DNA from: M3007 sp033764075
GTDB taxonomy: Bacteria > Bacteroidota > Bacteroidia > Chitinophagales > Saprospiraceae
NCBI GenBank assembly: GCA_033764075.1
Contig: JANRJH010000054.1
Span: 1-64,000 of the forward strand
Length of the DNA: 64,000 nucleotides
Direction: 5' to 3'
In this document: positions 44,070-53,070 of the stretch, one piece after another
Position numbering within the stretch: the stretch's first letter is position 1
How the letters are laid out: the number at the start of each line of letters is the position of its first letter
Program-made: the position numbers and the translations under genes
The notes under the pieces: generated by a model
What the model was told of the DNA's origin: nothing
Seen by the model: only the letters and a program-made list of their open reading frames with translations
Database searches by the model: none

Positions 44070-45401
44070 TCACCCCTCTTCCTCGATGAACCGAACACCA
44101 TAATCCTCCAGTTCGCGCATTACCGGCGCATACACTTCGGGCATGGTGGGGATGTTTACCCCGGTGGTGGAGATTTTTCCCTGGATGAGCAATTTTACGA
44201 AGATGCCCAGCGGCAGGCCGACCAGTTTGGACATGGCGGTGTTGGCCCCGTCCTCACCTTTCATCACCAGGGTGGATGTTCTGCGGTGTTTTTTCCGGTT
44301 TTTTTCGTACCTGAAAACGTGCTGCATGATCACCATGTCTTTGTCCTCGGGTTTGAGGGCCCATTTCTCCAGCAACAAATTTTCCAGGATGAGGGCCGGG
44401 GTGGCATCCTTGACCGGGATTCGGCGGCGGCTGAACAGCCCGAGCCATTCGAGTTTTTTCATGATATCGCCCTCCGGATCGGCTTCCAGCATCTTGGCCA
44501 TGCGCTCCTTTACCGAGCCGGTGTGCGTGCTGATGCCCAGGAAAGCCTCCATCAGGTCGTGGTAGGTGAGCTGGTCGGAGTTGACGATGGGGAAAGTAGC
44601 ATCCGTCATGCCGATGCGCACCAGGGCATTCCAGGCGTCGCAGAAACCTTTGTGGCGTATGGTGCCGCGAAACAGGGTTTTGACGTCCTGCAACCCATAA
44701 GCGTCGCGGTACAACATGGAGTCGCGGTTGGCGTACACTTCCCACTGCGCCATACCGGGCACATCAATGAGGCGGTACTGGCGAAAAAGGCGGCGGTAGG
44801 GGATGTACTTGAGCTTGCCTTCTTCGAGGAACTGGGCGGTGCCCTGGCCGGCCAATACGACGTTGCGGGGATTCCAGCTGAATTTGTAATGCCAGGGATT
44901 ATCGTCGCTTTCAGGCGCCACGAGTCCGCCCGTGTAGGAGTAGAACTCGGTGATCCGGCCCCCGTCCCGCGTGATTTCGTGTATCCGCTGCATGGCGCTC
45001 ATGTGGTCTATGCCGGGATCAAGACCCAGTTCGTTCATAAACACCAGGGCGCGTTGGCGGGCCTCGTCGCCCAGTCGGAAAACCTGTTTGGATACATAAC
45101 TGGCGGTGACCATGTGTTTGCCGAGCGCAATACAGTCCTGGGCTACCTCCAGGTGCATTTGGGGCGGCAGCAGGGAAACGACCACATCGTGGCGCTGGAT
45201 CACGTCCCGCCGGTCATTGGGCTTCGATGCGTCGAGCCAGATGGCCCGGCCGTTGGGGTGGTTGTTGACCTTCCGGCGCGCCAGCTCGAGATCAGCGTCG
45301 CCAACCGTAACGAAGAACCGGTTCTGAACGGATTGTTCCAGCAGGTAAAGAATGAGCGCCGTGGCGGAACGGCCGGCGCCAATAACAAGAACGTGCTGCA
45401 T
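44070..45401 (-). CDS. Saccharopine dehydrogenase-family enzyme
   Basis: A 443-residue NAD(P)-dependent oxidoreductase of the saccharopine dehydrogenase (C-terminal, LYS9-like) family. The Rossmann motif is VLVIGAGRSATALILYL; later segments are VVSLLPPQMHLEVAQDCIAL, TASYVSK, LGLDPGIDHMSAMQRIHE and SYTGGLVAPESDDNPWHYKF. The conserved DPGIDHM suits lysine degradation or related metabolism, but the substrate is not certain. A TACCTTTG box lies 26 bases upstream of the ATG, so it has its own promoter. Confidence 0.9.
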   Translation of the reverse strand: MQHVLVIGAGRSATALILYLLEQSVQNRFFVTVGDADLELARRKVNNHPNGRAIWLDASKPNDRRDVIQRHDVVVSLLPPQMHLEVAQDCIALGKHMVTASYVSKQVFRLGDEARQRALVFMNELGLDPGIDHMSAMQRIHEITRDGGRITEFYSYTGGLVAPESDDNPWHYKFSWNPRNVVLAGQGTAQFLEEGKLKYIPYRRLFRQYRLIDVPGMAQWEVYANRDSMLYRDAYGLQDVKTLFRGTIRHKGFCDAWNALVRIGMTDATFPIVNSDQLTYHDLMEAFLGISTHTGSVKERMAKMLEADPEGDIMKKLEWLGLFSRRRIPVKDATPALILENLLLEKWALKPEDKDMVIMQHVFRYEKNRKKHRRTSTLVMKGEDGANTAMSKLVGLPLGIFVKLLIQGKISTTGVNIPTMPEVYAPVMRELEDYGVRFIEEEG

Positions 45402-45426
45402 AGGGTGGAAAAAGATGAATTGACCG

Positions 45427-45434
45427 CAAAGGTA
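45427..45434 (-). promoter_or_regulatory. -7 box of the saccharopine dehydrogenase-like gene
   Basis: TACCTTTG on the minus strand, 26 bases before the ATG. It lies downstream of the terminated small transcript at 45465-45580, showing that the two are separate. Confidence 0.5.
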
Positions 45435-45464
45435 AAGGAAAACGTACCGCTTGCTTGATGCAAT

Positions 45465-45494
45465 AAAAAAAGGCCGGCTGTTAAAGCCGACCTT
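45465..45494 (-). terminator. Terminator of the small RNA candidate
   Basis: Arms at 45485-45494 and 45470-45479 with loop 45480-45484; the A-run at 45465-45471 reads as T on the minus strand. Confidence 0.85.
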
Positions 45495-45580
45495 GCATTC
45501 ATCTCAAAGATGGGTACATGGGATTATAACGGGATCATTTTTCTTTGAAGGGGGGATTAGCGGCAACCCCTTTTGGATTG
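45465..45580 (-). ncRNA. Candidate small RNA
   Basis: A roughly 116-base unit on the minus strand with its own promoter (45586-45617) and a strong terminator (45465-45494: ten-base arms aggtcggct-type with one G-U pair, five-base loop, then seven T). Internally, TCAAAGA and TCTTTGA form a seven-base stem, and an AAGGGG..CCCCTT stem lies near the 5' end. No sizeable reading frame begins and ends inside; only 4- and 6-codon frames occur. It could be an attenuator leader for the gene at 45401, but that gene has its own -7 box. I know of no family match. Confidence 0.5.
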
Positions 45581-45585
45581 CAGGG

Positions 45586-45617
45586 CAAAGGTAGGGTATG
45601 TGACGCATTTCAGCAAA
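45586..45617 (-). promoter_or_regulatory. Promoter of the small RNA candidate
   Basis: TTTG (45614-45617) followed after 20 bases by TACCTTTG (45586-45593), a full match to the Bacteroidota sigma-A consensus. It is the best promoter in the window. Confidence 0.7.
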
Positions 45618-45834
45618 TTTAAATGTATTTTAACCGACATTTCACATTGGCGAGGCAAAAAGAAGAAACAAAAAACTCACAATAAAACATAAAAAACTAT
45701 TGTTTTTTAATATTTTAAGAATTAAATTAATTTAATAATAACTCACAACTTACAAATTCTGTTCTATGAATCCCCCGACCACGCCCACACCTTTGTATTG
45801 TCATTTGATTCCTTCACTAAAACAAGTTTGCTTT

Positions 45835-45894
45835 ATGCGCCCTACTGTCAAGATCAAAATTCAAAACGGCACTGTTCGCGTAATGCAGGCTTAG
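45835..45894 (+). CDS. Candidate 19-residue micro-ORF
   Basis: ATG to TAG encodes a basic 19-residue peptide (MRPTVKIKIQNGTVRVMQA) in a stretch of about 640 bases without other genes. A terminator follows at 45970-46000, which no annotated gene explains, so something is transcribed here on the plus strand. The peptide may be real, or the transcript may be an RNA. The promoter is unclear: CACCTTTG at about 45789 and CAAGTTTG at about 45824 are each one base off. A folded segment (agtgc...gcact) lies between the stop and the terminator. Confidence 0.3.
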   Translation: MRPTVKIKIQNGTVRVMQA

Positions 45895-45969
45895 TGCTTC
45901 CTGCAGTCTGCCGGGTAGGCACTCCAAAAAGCTAAAATGATTGCAAATGTTCATGGGATGATATCAAAA

Positions 45970-46000
45970 AAATCCTGCCGAATGCGGTGGGATTTTTTTT
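45970..46000 (+). terminator. Rho-independent terminator in the 45.9-kb intergenic region
   Basis: An eleven-pair stem (aaatcctgccg at 45970-45980 with cggtgggattt, two G-U pairs, loop aatg) followed by a T-run. It closes a plus-strand transcript that starts within the intergenic region. Confidence 0.8.
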
Positions 46001-46068
46001 ATCTGTTAAGCGGCTCAAACTTAACAATTTGTTAACCACGAGTCCAAGCCGGCGGTGGGTTTCAAGGC

Positions 46069-46076
46069 TACCTTTG
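46069..46076 (+). promoter_or_regulatory. -7 box of the two-component operon
   Basis: TACCTTTG, 22 bases before the ATG at 46099. No TTG at the preferred distance was seen. Confidence 0.5.
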
Positions 46077-46098
46077 CCGTAAGCATAATACCCTTGAG

Positions 46099-46791
46099 AT
46101 GTTGGAAAGCGGCCAAGCCAAAAAAATTCTGATTGTAGACGACGAGCCGGATATCGTAGAGTTCCTTCAGTACAACCTGAAAAAGGAAGGCTATCAGGTT
46201 GTTTCAGCCCCCGACGGCAGACAGGCCATCATCGTAGCGGAGCGGGAAAAACCCAACCTCATTCTGCTGGACATCATGATGCCCGAGCTCGACGGCGTTG
46301 AAACCTGTCGGGTCTTGCGTGGCAAAAAAGAATTTGCCGACACCCCGATTGCCTTCCTTACTGCCCGCGACGAAGACTTCTCCCAGATCACGGCCCTCGA
46401 CGTGGGTGGCGACGATTACATCACCAAGCCCATCAAACCCCGTGTGCTGGTCAGCCGCATCAATGCACTTATGCGCAGGTCTACCCGTCATTTGGATGAA
46501 GACACCGCGCAGATTGCCCTGCACGACCTGGTAATAGACCGACATAAGGTCATGGTCTTCAGAGGAGAGGAGTCCATCGAACTGCCCCGAAAGGAGTTCG
46601 AAATCCTTTGGCTTCTCGCCTCCAAACCGGGTCGCGTGTTTACCCGGGAGGAGATATTCGACAAAATTTGGGGCAGCGACGTGATCGTGGGCAACCGCAC
46701 CATCGACGTGCACATCCGCAAATTGCGCGAACGCTTGGGCGAGAAGTACATCAAAACCATGAAAGGCATCGGTTACAAGTTCGAGTTTTAA
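46099..46791 (+). CDS. OmpR/PhoB-family response regulator
   Basis: A 230-residue DNA-binding response regulator. The receiver domain has the acidic pair D14-D15, the phospho-acceptor D58 (LLDIMMPELDG) and the conserved lysine in DDYITKPIKP. The C-terminal winged-helix domain (about 135-230) has LPRKEFEILWLLASKPGRVF and TIDVHIRKLRERLG. It is directly followed by a histidine kinase gene with no gap, so the pair is one operon. The arrangement and sequence resemble PhoB/PhoR of phosphate regulation; I cannot confirm that role because no phosphate transporter gene is nearby. Confidence 0.95.
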   Translation: MLESGQAKKILIVDDEPDIVEFLQYNLKKEGYQVVSAPDGRQAIIVAEREKPNLILLDIMMPELDGVETCRVLRGKKEFADTPIAFLTARDEDFSQITALDVGGDDYITKPIKPRVLVSRINALMRRSTRHLDEDTAQIALHDLVIDRHKVMVFRGEESIELPRKEFEILWLLASKPGRVFTREEIFDKIWGSDVIVGNRTIDVHIRKLRERLGEKYIKTMKGIGYKFEF

Positions 46792-47847
46792 GTGTTGTTC
46801 AAAAACCAGACACCCCAGCAATTATCGGTCATTATTGCCCTCATCACCGCCATTACGGTGCTGGTGCTATACCTCATTTTGCTGTCGCTTAACCTCGCCC
46901 AGATGGAGTCCTGGGCCGCAATAGTCCTGCTGTGCGCCGTGTTCGGCGCTACCTATTACACCAACTACCGGTTCATCCGCTACTTTATTTTCCGGCGAAT
47001 CAAGCTGATCTACAAACTGATCCACAGTGGCAAGCTGCCCGCCGATTTTAGTGATGCCAAGGTAGACATGAGCCAGGATGTCATCGCCGAGGTGGAAAAA
47101 GAAGTGTCGGACTGGATGTTGCGGCAAAACAAAGAGGCAGAGGAAACCGTCAAACAGTCGGCCTTCCGGCGAGAATTCGTCGGCAATGTCTCCCACGAAC
47201 TCAAAACCCCCATATTCAACATCCAGGGTTTCATCCACACCCTGCTCGACGGCGGTCTGTACGACAACAGCATCAACCTCCTTTACCTCCGGCGGGCGGC
47301 CAAAAATGTGGAGCGGCTGCAGGTCATCGTGGAGGACCTGGAGACCATCAGCAAGCTCGAAGCGGGGCAAATGGTGCTCGACCTGATCGAGTTCGACGTA
47401 CATGAGCTCTGCCAGGAAGTGTTCGGAGACCTGGAGATGCGCGCCCGGGAGCGCAACATCCGCATGGTGTTCAAGGAAGGCGCCGGACAACACTTCATGG
47501 TGCGTGCCGACAGGGAGAGCATTCGCCAGGTGCTCACCAACCTCATTCACAATTCCATCAAATACGGCAAAGAGGGCGGCGTGACCAAGCTGAGCTTCTA
47601 CGACATGGAGTCGTACATCCTCGTAGAAGTGAGCGATAACGGCATTGGCATCTCCCCGGAAAACCTCAAGCACGTGTTCGAACGCTTTTACCGGGTGGAT
47701 AAAAGCCGCTCCCGGGATGCCGGCGGTACCGGCCTGGGCCTCTCCATTGTAAAACACATCGTCGAAGCGCACAAACAAAAAGTGACCGTGCGCAGCACAC
47801 CTGGACAGGGCACCACGTTCGGGTTTACGCTCGAAAAGGTTCAGTAA
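46792..47847 (+). CDS. Sensor histidine kinase (PhoR-like)
   Basis: A 351-residue kinase, partner of the preceding regulator. It starts with GTG immediately after the regulator's stop. Two membrane helices occupy about 12-32 and 40-58 with almost no periplasmic loop, so it probably senses through membrane proteins or inside the cell. The phospho-accepting histidine is H135 in FVGNVSHELKTPIFNIQGF. The ATPase domain has N-box LTNLIHNSIKYG, G1 VSDNGIGIS and G2 GGTGLGLSIVKHI. No PAS domain was seen. It is convergent with the SulP transporter gene, 14 bases apart. Confidence 0.95.
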   Translation: MLFKNQTPQQLSVIIALITAITVLVLYLILLSLNLAQMESWAAIVLLCAVFGATYYTNYRFIRYFIFRRIKLIYKLIHSGKLPADFSDAKVDMSQDVIAEVEKEVSDWMLRQNKEAEETVKQSAFRREFVGNVSHELKTPIFNIQGFIHTLLDGGLYDNSINLLYLRRAAKNVERLQVIVEDLETISKLEAGQMVLDLIEFDVHELCQEVFGDLEMRARERNIRMVFKEGAGQHFMVRADRESIRQVLTNLIHNSIKYGKEGGVTKLSFYDMESYILVEVSDNGIGISPENLKHVFERFYRVDKSRSRDAGGTGLGLSIVKHIVEAHKQKVTVRSTPGQGTTFGFTLEKVQ

Positions 47848-47861
47848 GCCGGTACGGGCGC

Positions 47862-49442
47862 TTATCCGTGCTCCAGGTGCACGTGCGCCGATTCCGACAA
47901 ATTGTAGTGGTCCTTGAAACCGAGCATTTGCAGCTGGATGCGGCGTTCAAGCGCCTGCACCTCCTGAAATTCGCGAAGGATTTCCACCACGTCGTGGTCG
48001 ATGTATACGGTGTCGCGCGCGTCGATGACCACCCGGCTGCCGGACGGCAGGGCGTCGAGGCTTTGTTTGATCGCGGCTTTATTCAGAAATGACACTTCTT
48101 CGGCGAGTTTGATGCTGATCAGGTCGCCCGAATGGTAGTTGTTCTGGAAGCGGTAGGAGTTGGTCAGGTTGTGGCGCAGAATGGCATACACGCTGGCCGC
48201 CAGTCCGATGCCCACACCGGTGAGCAGATCGGTAAACACTACGGCCACCACGGTGATGATGAAAGGCCACCATTGGTACGGGCCGTCGGACCACATTTTT
48301 TTAAAGATAGACACCTTGGCCAGCTTGTAACCGGTGAGGATCAGAATAGCCGCCAGGGAGGCCAGCGGGATCAGGTTCAGCAGCCCGGGGATGAGCATGG
48401 CACAGACCAGAATGAGCACACCGTGCAAAATGGCCGCCAGTTTGGTTTGGGCGCCGGCGTCGATGTTGGCCGAGCTGCGCACGATCACAGAGGTGATGGG
48501 CAGCCCGCCCACCAGGCCGGAAATCGAGTTGCCGATGCCCTGGGCGATGAGTTCGCGGTTGGGATTGGAGCGGCGCTTGTGCGGGTCGATTTTGTCCACG
48601 GCTTCAATGCATAACAAGGTTTCTACCGAAGCCACTGCGCAGATCGTGAGGGCAACAATATACACCTCGGGGTTTGCCCATTGGTTGAAATCCGGCAGGG
48701 TGAACAAGCCGGCAACCTCGCTCAGGTTACCGGCCATCGGAATCTGCACGAGGTGCTCGTTGCGGATGGCCCACGGATCACCCATGCCGGTAAATACCGC
48801 GTTCAACAGCACGGAAACCACCACGGCTACCAGGGCGCCGGGGATATACGGAATGTTCTTTTTGAAATAGGGTCTTTCCCACAACAGCAATATGCCCATA
48901 GACACCAACGCGGTGGCCACCGCGCCTGGATGGAGGAAGTGCGTGAACGCATCCCACAGGGACGTCAGCGTGTTGTACCCGTCGCGCTCCCAAAAGCCGA
49001 AATCGCCCTCCGCATCGTGGTCGAAGCCCACGGCGTGCGGGAGCTGTTTGAGGATAATAATGATGCCGATGGCCGTCAGCATACCTTTGATTACGTTGTT
49101 GGGTAAATAGTCGGCTATACCGCCGGCGCGCAGGTAGCCCAGGGCGATTTGTAGCAAACCGGCCAGGAATACCGCCATGAGAAACACCTCGAAAGAGCCC
49201 AAATCCTGTAAGGCGATAAACACCACAGCCGCCAAACCGGCCGCCGGCCCGCTCACGGAGGTGTGCGAGGCACTCATATAGCCCACCACAATGCCGCCGA
49301 TGATGCCCGAGATCAGGCCGGAAAACAAAGGCGCGCCCGACGCCAGCGCAATGCCCAGACACAACGGAACAGCGATCAGGAAAACGACCAGGCCGGCCGA
49401 GAAGTCGTACTTCAGGTTTTTAAAATAATCAACAGACTGCAT
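47862..49442 (-). CDS. SulP-family anion transporter with STAS domain
   Basis: A 526-residue inner-membrane anion transporter (sulfate, bicarbonate or related). The ATG at 49442 is preferred over 49469. The family N-terminus DFSAGLVVFLIAVPLCLGIA is followed by about twelve helices with SASHTSVSGPAAGLAAVVF, KRRSNPNRELIAQGIGNSIS and GLVGGLPITSVIVRSSANI. The C-terminal STAS domain (about 430-526) contains VVIDARDTVYIDHDVVEIL. The BicA/SulP pattern would suit bicarbonate uptake, but the substrate is not determined by sequence alone. Confidence 0.93.
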   Translation of the reverse strand: MQSVDYFKNLKYDFSAGLVVFLIAVPLCLGIALASGAPLFSGLISGIIGGIVVGYMSASHTSVSGPAAGLAAVVFIALQDLGSFEVFLMAVFLAGLLQIALGYLRAGGIADYLPNNVIKGMLTAIGIIIILKQLPHAVGFDHDAEGDFGFWERDGYNTLTSLWDAFTHFLHPGAVATALVSMGILLLWERPYFKKNIPYIPGALVAVVVSVLLNAVFTGMGDPWAIRNEHLVQIPMAGNLSEVAGLFTLPDFNQWANPEVYIVALTICAVASVETLLCIEAVDKIDPHKRRSNPNRELIAQGIGNSISGLVGGLPITSVIVRSSANIDAGAQTKLAAILHGVLILVCAMLIPGLLNLIPLASLAAILILTGYKLAKVSIFKKMWSDGPYQWWPFIITVVAVVFTDLLTGVGIGLAASVYAILRHNLTNSYRFQNNYHSGDLISIKLAEEVSFLNKAAIKQSLDALPSGSRVVIDARDTVYIDHDVVEILREFQEVQALERRIQLQMLGFKDHYNLSESAHVHLEHG

Positions 49443-49641
49443 GAAGAAGAAGGTTAACGGATTGAACAAACTGCAAAATTAGACAAAGGAACGCCAAATA
49501 TTCATTTGTTTTCGGGAATATATTCTGTCATTATCCAAATTAAATTCATATATTTTGATTTAACAGCGATTGTTCCAATAAAATTTGATTTTTTTTTAAA
49601 AAAAAATACGCGAAATGAGTCTACATATATACATAGCTATA

Positions 49642-49649
49642 TACTTTTG
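49642..49649 (+). promoter_or_regulatory. -7 box of the MHS transporter gene
   Basis: TACTTTTG, 67 bases before the ATG at 49717, in an AT-rich stretch. Confidence 0.5.
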
Positions 49650-49716
49650 TGTCGAGAGGCGTTTGCCAAACCGGGTAACCGGGAAACTTCATTGCGAAAA
49701 ATAAAACAACTGTTCT

Positions 49717-51294
49717 ATGGTCTCAACATCTACAGACACTGCGAAGCGGACAGACGACCACATCAAAACCGGTTGGGGTTTGATGAGCGTCATCCTGGCG
49801 TCCTCGGTCGGCACATTGATCGAGTGGTACGACTTTTACATTTACGGCACACTGGCGCCGTACATCGCCAAGCACTTTTTTCCGGCGGGCAACGTCACGG
49901 CCTCTTATCTGGCGGCCCTGGGGACGTTTGCGGCGGGGTTTATCGTGCGGCCTTTTGGCGCGTTGTTTTTTGGGCGTTTGGGCGACCTGATCGGGCGGAA
50001 GTACACTTTTTTGGTGACGCTCCTGCTGATGGGCTTGTCAACCTTTGTGATTGGCCTGATCCCCGGATACGCACAAATCGGCATGGCGGCCCCCATCCTC
50101 ATCCTGTTTCTGCGGTTGTTGCAGGGGCTGGCGCTCGGGGGTGAATACGGGGGGGCTGCCACGTACGTGGCGGAGCACTCGCCGGCCCACCAGCGCGGTT
50201 ATTACACCGGTTACATCCAGACCACGGCCACGGTGGGTCTGCTGATTTCCATTGCGGTCATTTTGGGCACCAAGGGAGCGGTGGGTGAAGAGCCGTTCAA
50301 CGAGTGGGGATGGCGATTGCCCTTCCTGATCTCCATTGTGATGGTGGGCATATCGGTGTACATCCGGTTGAAAATGCAGGAGTCGCCCATGTTCAGCAAG
50401 ATCAAGCACAGCGGCAAGCTGTCGGCCAACCCGCTCAAGGAGTCCTTTGCCAAACGCGACAACCTGAAAATGGTGCTGCTGGCGTTGTTCGGCGCCGTGG
50501 CAGGTCAGGGGGTTATCTGGTACACCGGACAGTTTTACGCCATGTCGTTTATGGATAAGGTGTGCAACCTGGAGTTCAACTCCGTGCGGTACATCCTGGC
50601 GGTGGCGATCATTTTCGGCACGCCGTTCTTCCTGATTTTCGGTAGCCTGTCCGACAAGATCGGTCGCAAGTGGATCATGATGGCGGGTATGCTCTTGGGT
50701 ATTCTGACATACCGGCCCATTTACCAGAAAATGCTCGATCTGTCCAGTGTGAACAAAGAGACCGTGGCCGAAAAGAGTTCGGTGGGCAGCGTCGCCACGG
50801 TGGATGCGGCTACGGGCGACTCCACGGTGGTTACCACCACCGTCAGGACGTTTGTCGACGGCAACACGTATAAAGAAGTGAAAACCGAAAAAATCCTGGC
50901 CGACGCCTCCAAAACCGCGCCCAAAGCCGAGGTCAAAAAAACCGTCTGGCTCAGTTCGGGCAACTGGTGGTTCATGGCATTTTTGGTCTTTATACAGATC
51001 TTGTACGTGACCATGGTGTACGGGCCGATAGCGGCCTTTCTGGTGGAATTGTTCCCCACGCGCATCCGCTACACCTCCATGTCGCTGCCCTACCACATCG
51101 GCAATGGCATCTTCGGGGGGCTCGTGCCCTATATCGCCACCTTCCTGGTGGAGAGCAGCAAGACGGCTGACAAGCCCTCAGGCGACCCGCTGGCTGGTCT
51201 TTTTTACCCCATGATCATCGCCGGGGTGTGCCTGCTGATCGGCATCCTGTACATGCCGGCCCGAACGGATCAAACGGAACACCACGAAGATTAA
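49717..51294 (+). CDS. MHS-family MFS transporter
   Basis: A metabolite:proton symporter of 525 residues. The family motif is LIEWYDFYIYGTLAPYIAKHFF, with GRLGDLIGRKYTFLV between helices 2 and 3 and GLALGGEYGGAATYVAEHS in helix 4. About residues 345-410 form a hydrophilic insertion rich in T, V, E and K (SSVGSVATVDAATGDSTVVT onward), longer than in typical members of about 430 residues. The substrate is unknown; relatives carry carboxylates such as alpha-ketoglutarate or shikimate. A small membrane protein and a porin follow in the same orientation. Confidence 0.94.
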   Translation: MVSTSTDTAKRTDDHIKTGWGLMSVILASSVGTLIEWYDFYIYGTLAPYIAKHFFPAGNVTASYLAALGTFAAGFIVRPFGALFFGRLGDLIGRKYTFLVTLLLMGLSTFVIGLIPGYAQIGMAAPILILFLRLLQGLALGGEYGGAATYVAEHSPAHQRGYYTGYIQTTATVGLLISIAVILGTKGAVGEEPFNEWGWRLPFLISIVMVGISVYIRLKMQESPMFSKIKHSGKLSANPLKESFAKRDNLKMVLLALFGAVAGQGVIWYTGQFYAMSFMDKVCNLEFNSVRYILAVAIIFGTPFFLIFGSLSDKIGRKWIMMAGMLLGILTYRPIYQKMLDLSSVNKETVAEKSSVGSVATVDAATGDSTVVTTTVRTFVDGNTYKEVKTEKILADASKTAPKAEVKKTVWLSSGNWWFMAFLVFIQILYVTMVYGPIAAFLVELFPTRIRYTSMSLPYHIGNGIFGGLVPYIATFLVESSKTADKPSGDPLAGLFYPMIIAGVCLLIGILYMPARTDQTEHHED

Positions 51295-51337
51295 CCCGGC
51301 GCCTGCGCGCTCCTTTCATAAACTCAACTACGCAACC

Positions 51338-51565
51338 ATGAATTCGCTCAAACGCATAGCCGGCATCCTCTGGATCGTCGCGGCCCTGGTGGCCATCTGG
51401 TTTCTTTTCTCCCGCGCTTCAGCCGAGTTGTCGGGCGACAAGGTCGACCCTTCCAAGCAAATTTTCTGGTACAGCATCCTGCCGGTGTACGTGCCGCTCA
51501 TGCTTGGCCTCGCCTTGTTCGGGTGGTACGCCCTGAAAGGGGAATACGACAAAATTGCTGAATAA
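51338..51565 (+). CDS. Small two-helix membrane protein (DUF6814-like)
   Basis: A 75-residue protein with two membrane helices (about 7-25 and 44-65) and a C-terminal GWYALKGEYDKIAE. It is 43 bases after the MHS transporter gene. I recall this type of protein next to MHS transporters in other Bacteroidota, so it is probably an accessory subunit or stabiliser. The exact family name is from memory and should be treated as provisional. Confidence 0.8.
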   Translation: MNSLKRIAGILWIVAALVAIWFLFSRASAELSGDKVDPSKQIFWYSILPVYVPLMLGLALFGWYALKGEYDKIAE

Positions 51566-51643
51566 TCCAGGTTCGTATCCGGCCGCCTGCCCATCGACGG
51601 CGGGTGGCCGGACTTTTCTACATCCAACAAAAAATGCTCAACC

Positions 51644-53047
51644 ATGGCTCGTTTATACCTTCTTCTTCTCTTCCTTTTCGGTGGCGCAGCATGCCTGTCT
51701 GCCCAGAACACGCCCAACGCCGCAACCGCCAAGCCGGACAAGCCGGCGGCCGACCACTCCTACAAGCCGCTGACTCTCAAGCTAAACGAGGACGGCAGCA
51801 AATACGTGCGCTTCCTCATGTGGCACCAATTCTGGGCCACCTACACCCAGAACAACCCCGGCACGGTGGATGTGCAGGGGCAAGAGACGGACAACTCCTT
51901 CGACATCGCCCTGCGCCGCTCCCGTTTCCTGGCCTACGCCCAGATCTCGCCGCGTTTCCTGATCCTCACCCACTGGGGCATCAACAACCAGAGCTTCATC
52001 AACGGCGGCCCTAACGCGGGCACCAGCGTACAACTGGCCGCCGGCGCCAGCAACGCCGGCAAAAAGCCCCAACTGTTTATGCACGACGCCTGGGGCGAGT
52101 TTGAGGCGGTGAAAGACAAGCTGTACATCGGCGTAGGCCTCCACTACTGGAACGGTGTTTCGCGCATGAGCAGCGCCAGCACACTCAACTTCATGACCAT
52201 CGACGCCCCCATTTTCAACTGGCCCAACATCGAGGCAACCGACCAGTTCGCCCGCCAGTTTGGCTTCTACGCCAAAGGACAACTGGGGCGGCTGGACTAC
52301 CGTCTGGCCCTCAACAAGCCTTTTGCCTTCGGCGCCGCGCCGGCCCAGGTGGCCAACAACGGCATCGCCGTGAACGTGCTCAACGAAAACTGGGCCACCG
52401 CAGGCTATGTCAACTGGATGTTCTGGGACAAGGAAAGCAACAAACTGCCTTTCTTCGTCGGCAGCCACCTGGGCGGCAAGAAAATCCTGAACGTGGGTGC
52501 AGGTTTTTACCACCATCCGGACGCATCGCTGTCCAAGTCGGGCGCCGACTCCACCTTCCACGACCACCTGCAACTGGGCGTCGACGCGATCATGGAGCTC
52601 CCGCTCAACAAGGAAAAAGGCACCATGTTCCACGCGCTGGCCACCTACTACAATTTCGACTTCGGGCCGAACTACCTGCGCAACATCGGTATCCTCAACC
52701 TGCACACCACACCCACACCCACCTCAGAGAGTTTTGCCGGCGGCGGAAACGCGCAGCCTACGATCGGAACCGGCAACATCTTCTACCTGCAAACCGGCTA
52801 CCTGCTGCCCAAACTGAAAAACGGCTCGTCATTCATGCCCTACGCCACCCTGACCCACAAGGACTTCGGGCGGCTGGCCGACGCCTCCACCCAGTACGGA
52901 CTGGGGATAAATTACTTCGTGGTCGGTCACCACGCGAAAATCACCCTGGAGTATCAAACCCGTCCGGTCTACGTGACCGAGAGCACCGCCAACGTACTCG
53001 ACGGATACAAAGGGGAGTTTATCCTGCAAACACACATCTTCTTGTAG
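51644..53047 (+). CDS. Outer-membrane porin-like protein
   Basis: A predicted beta-barrel porin of 467 residues with a signal peptide (LYLLLLFLFGGAACLSAQ). The mature part has strands typical of Bacteroidota porins (KYVRFLMWHQFWATYTQNNP, RRSRFLAYAQISPRFLILTH, QFGFYAKGQLGRLDYRLALN) and an aromatic last strand (FILQTHIFL). It follows the MHS transporter and its partner in the same orientation with an 78-base gap, suggesting that all three serve uptake of one substrate across both membranes. Confidence 0.85.
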   Translation: MARLYLLLLFLFGGAACLSAQNTPNAATAKPDKPAADHSYKPLTLKLNEDGSKYVRFLMWHQFWATYTQNNPGTVDVQGQETDNSFDIALRRSRFLAYAQISPRFLILTHWGINNQSFINGGPNAGTSVQLAAGASNAGKKPQLFMHDAWGEFEAVKDKLYIGVGLHYWNGVSRMSSASTLNFMTIDAPIFNWPNIEATDQFARQFGFYAKGQLGRLDYRLALNKPFAFGAAPAQVANNGIAVNVLNENWATAGYVNWMFWDKESNKLPFFVGSHLGGKKILNVGAGFYHHPDASLSKSGADSTFHDHLQLGVDAIMELPLNKEKGTMFHALATYYNFDFGPNYLRNIGILNLHTTPTPTSESFAGGGNAQPTIGTGNIFYLQTGYLLPKLKNGSSFMPYATLTHKDFGRLADASTQYGLGINYFVVGHHAKITLEYQTRPVYVTESTANVLDGYKGEFILQTHIFL

Positions 53048-53070
53048 CGGGAACTTTGTACGTTTGTACC

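Noticed and set aside
45200..45502. 100-codon frame upstream of the saccharopine dehydrogenase-like gene, starting MNARSALTAGLF
   Set aside because: It runs through the terminator of the small RNA candidate and into the next gene in another frame; a leader peptide is possible, but no codon repeat supports it.
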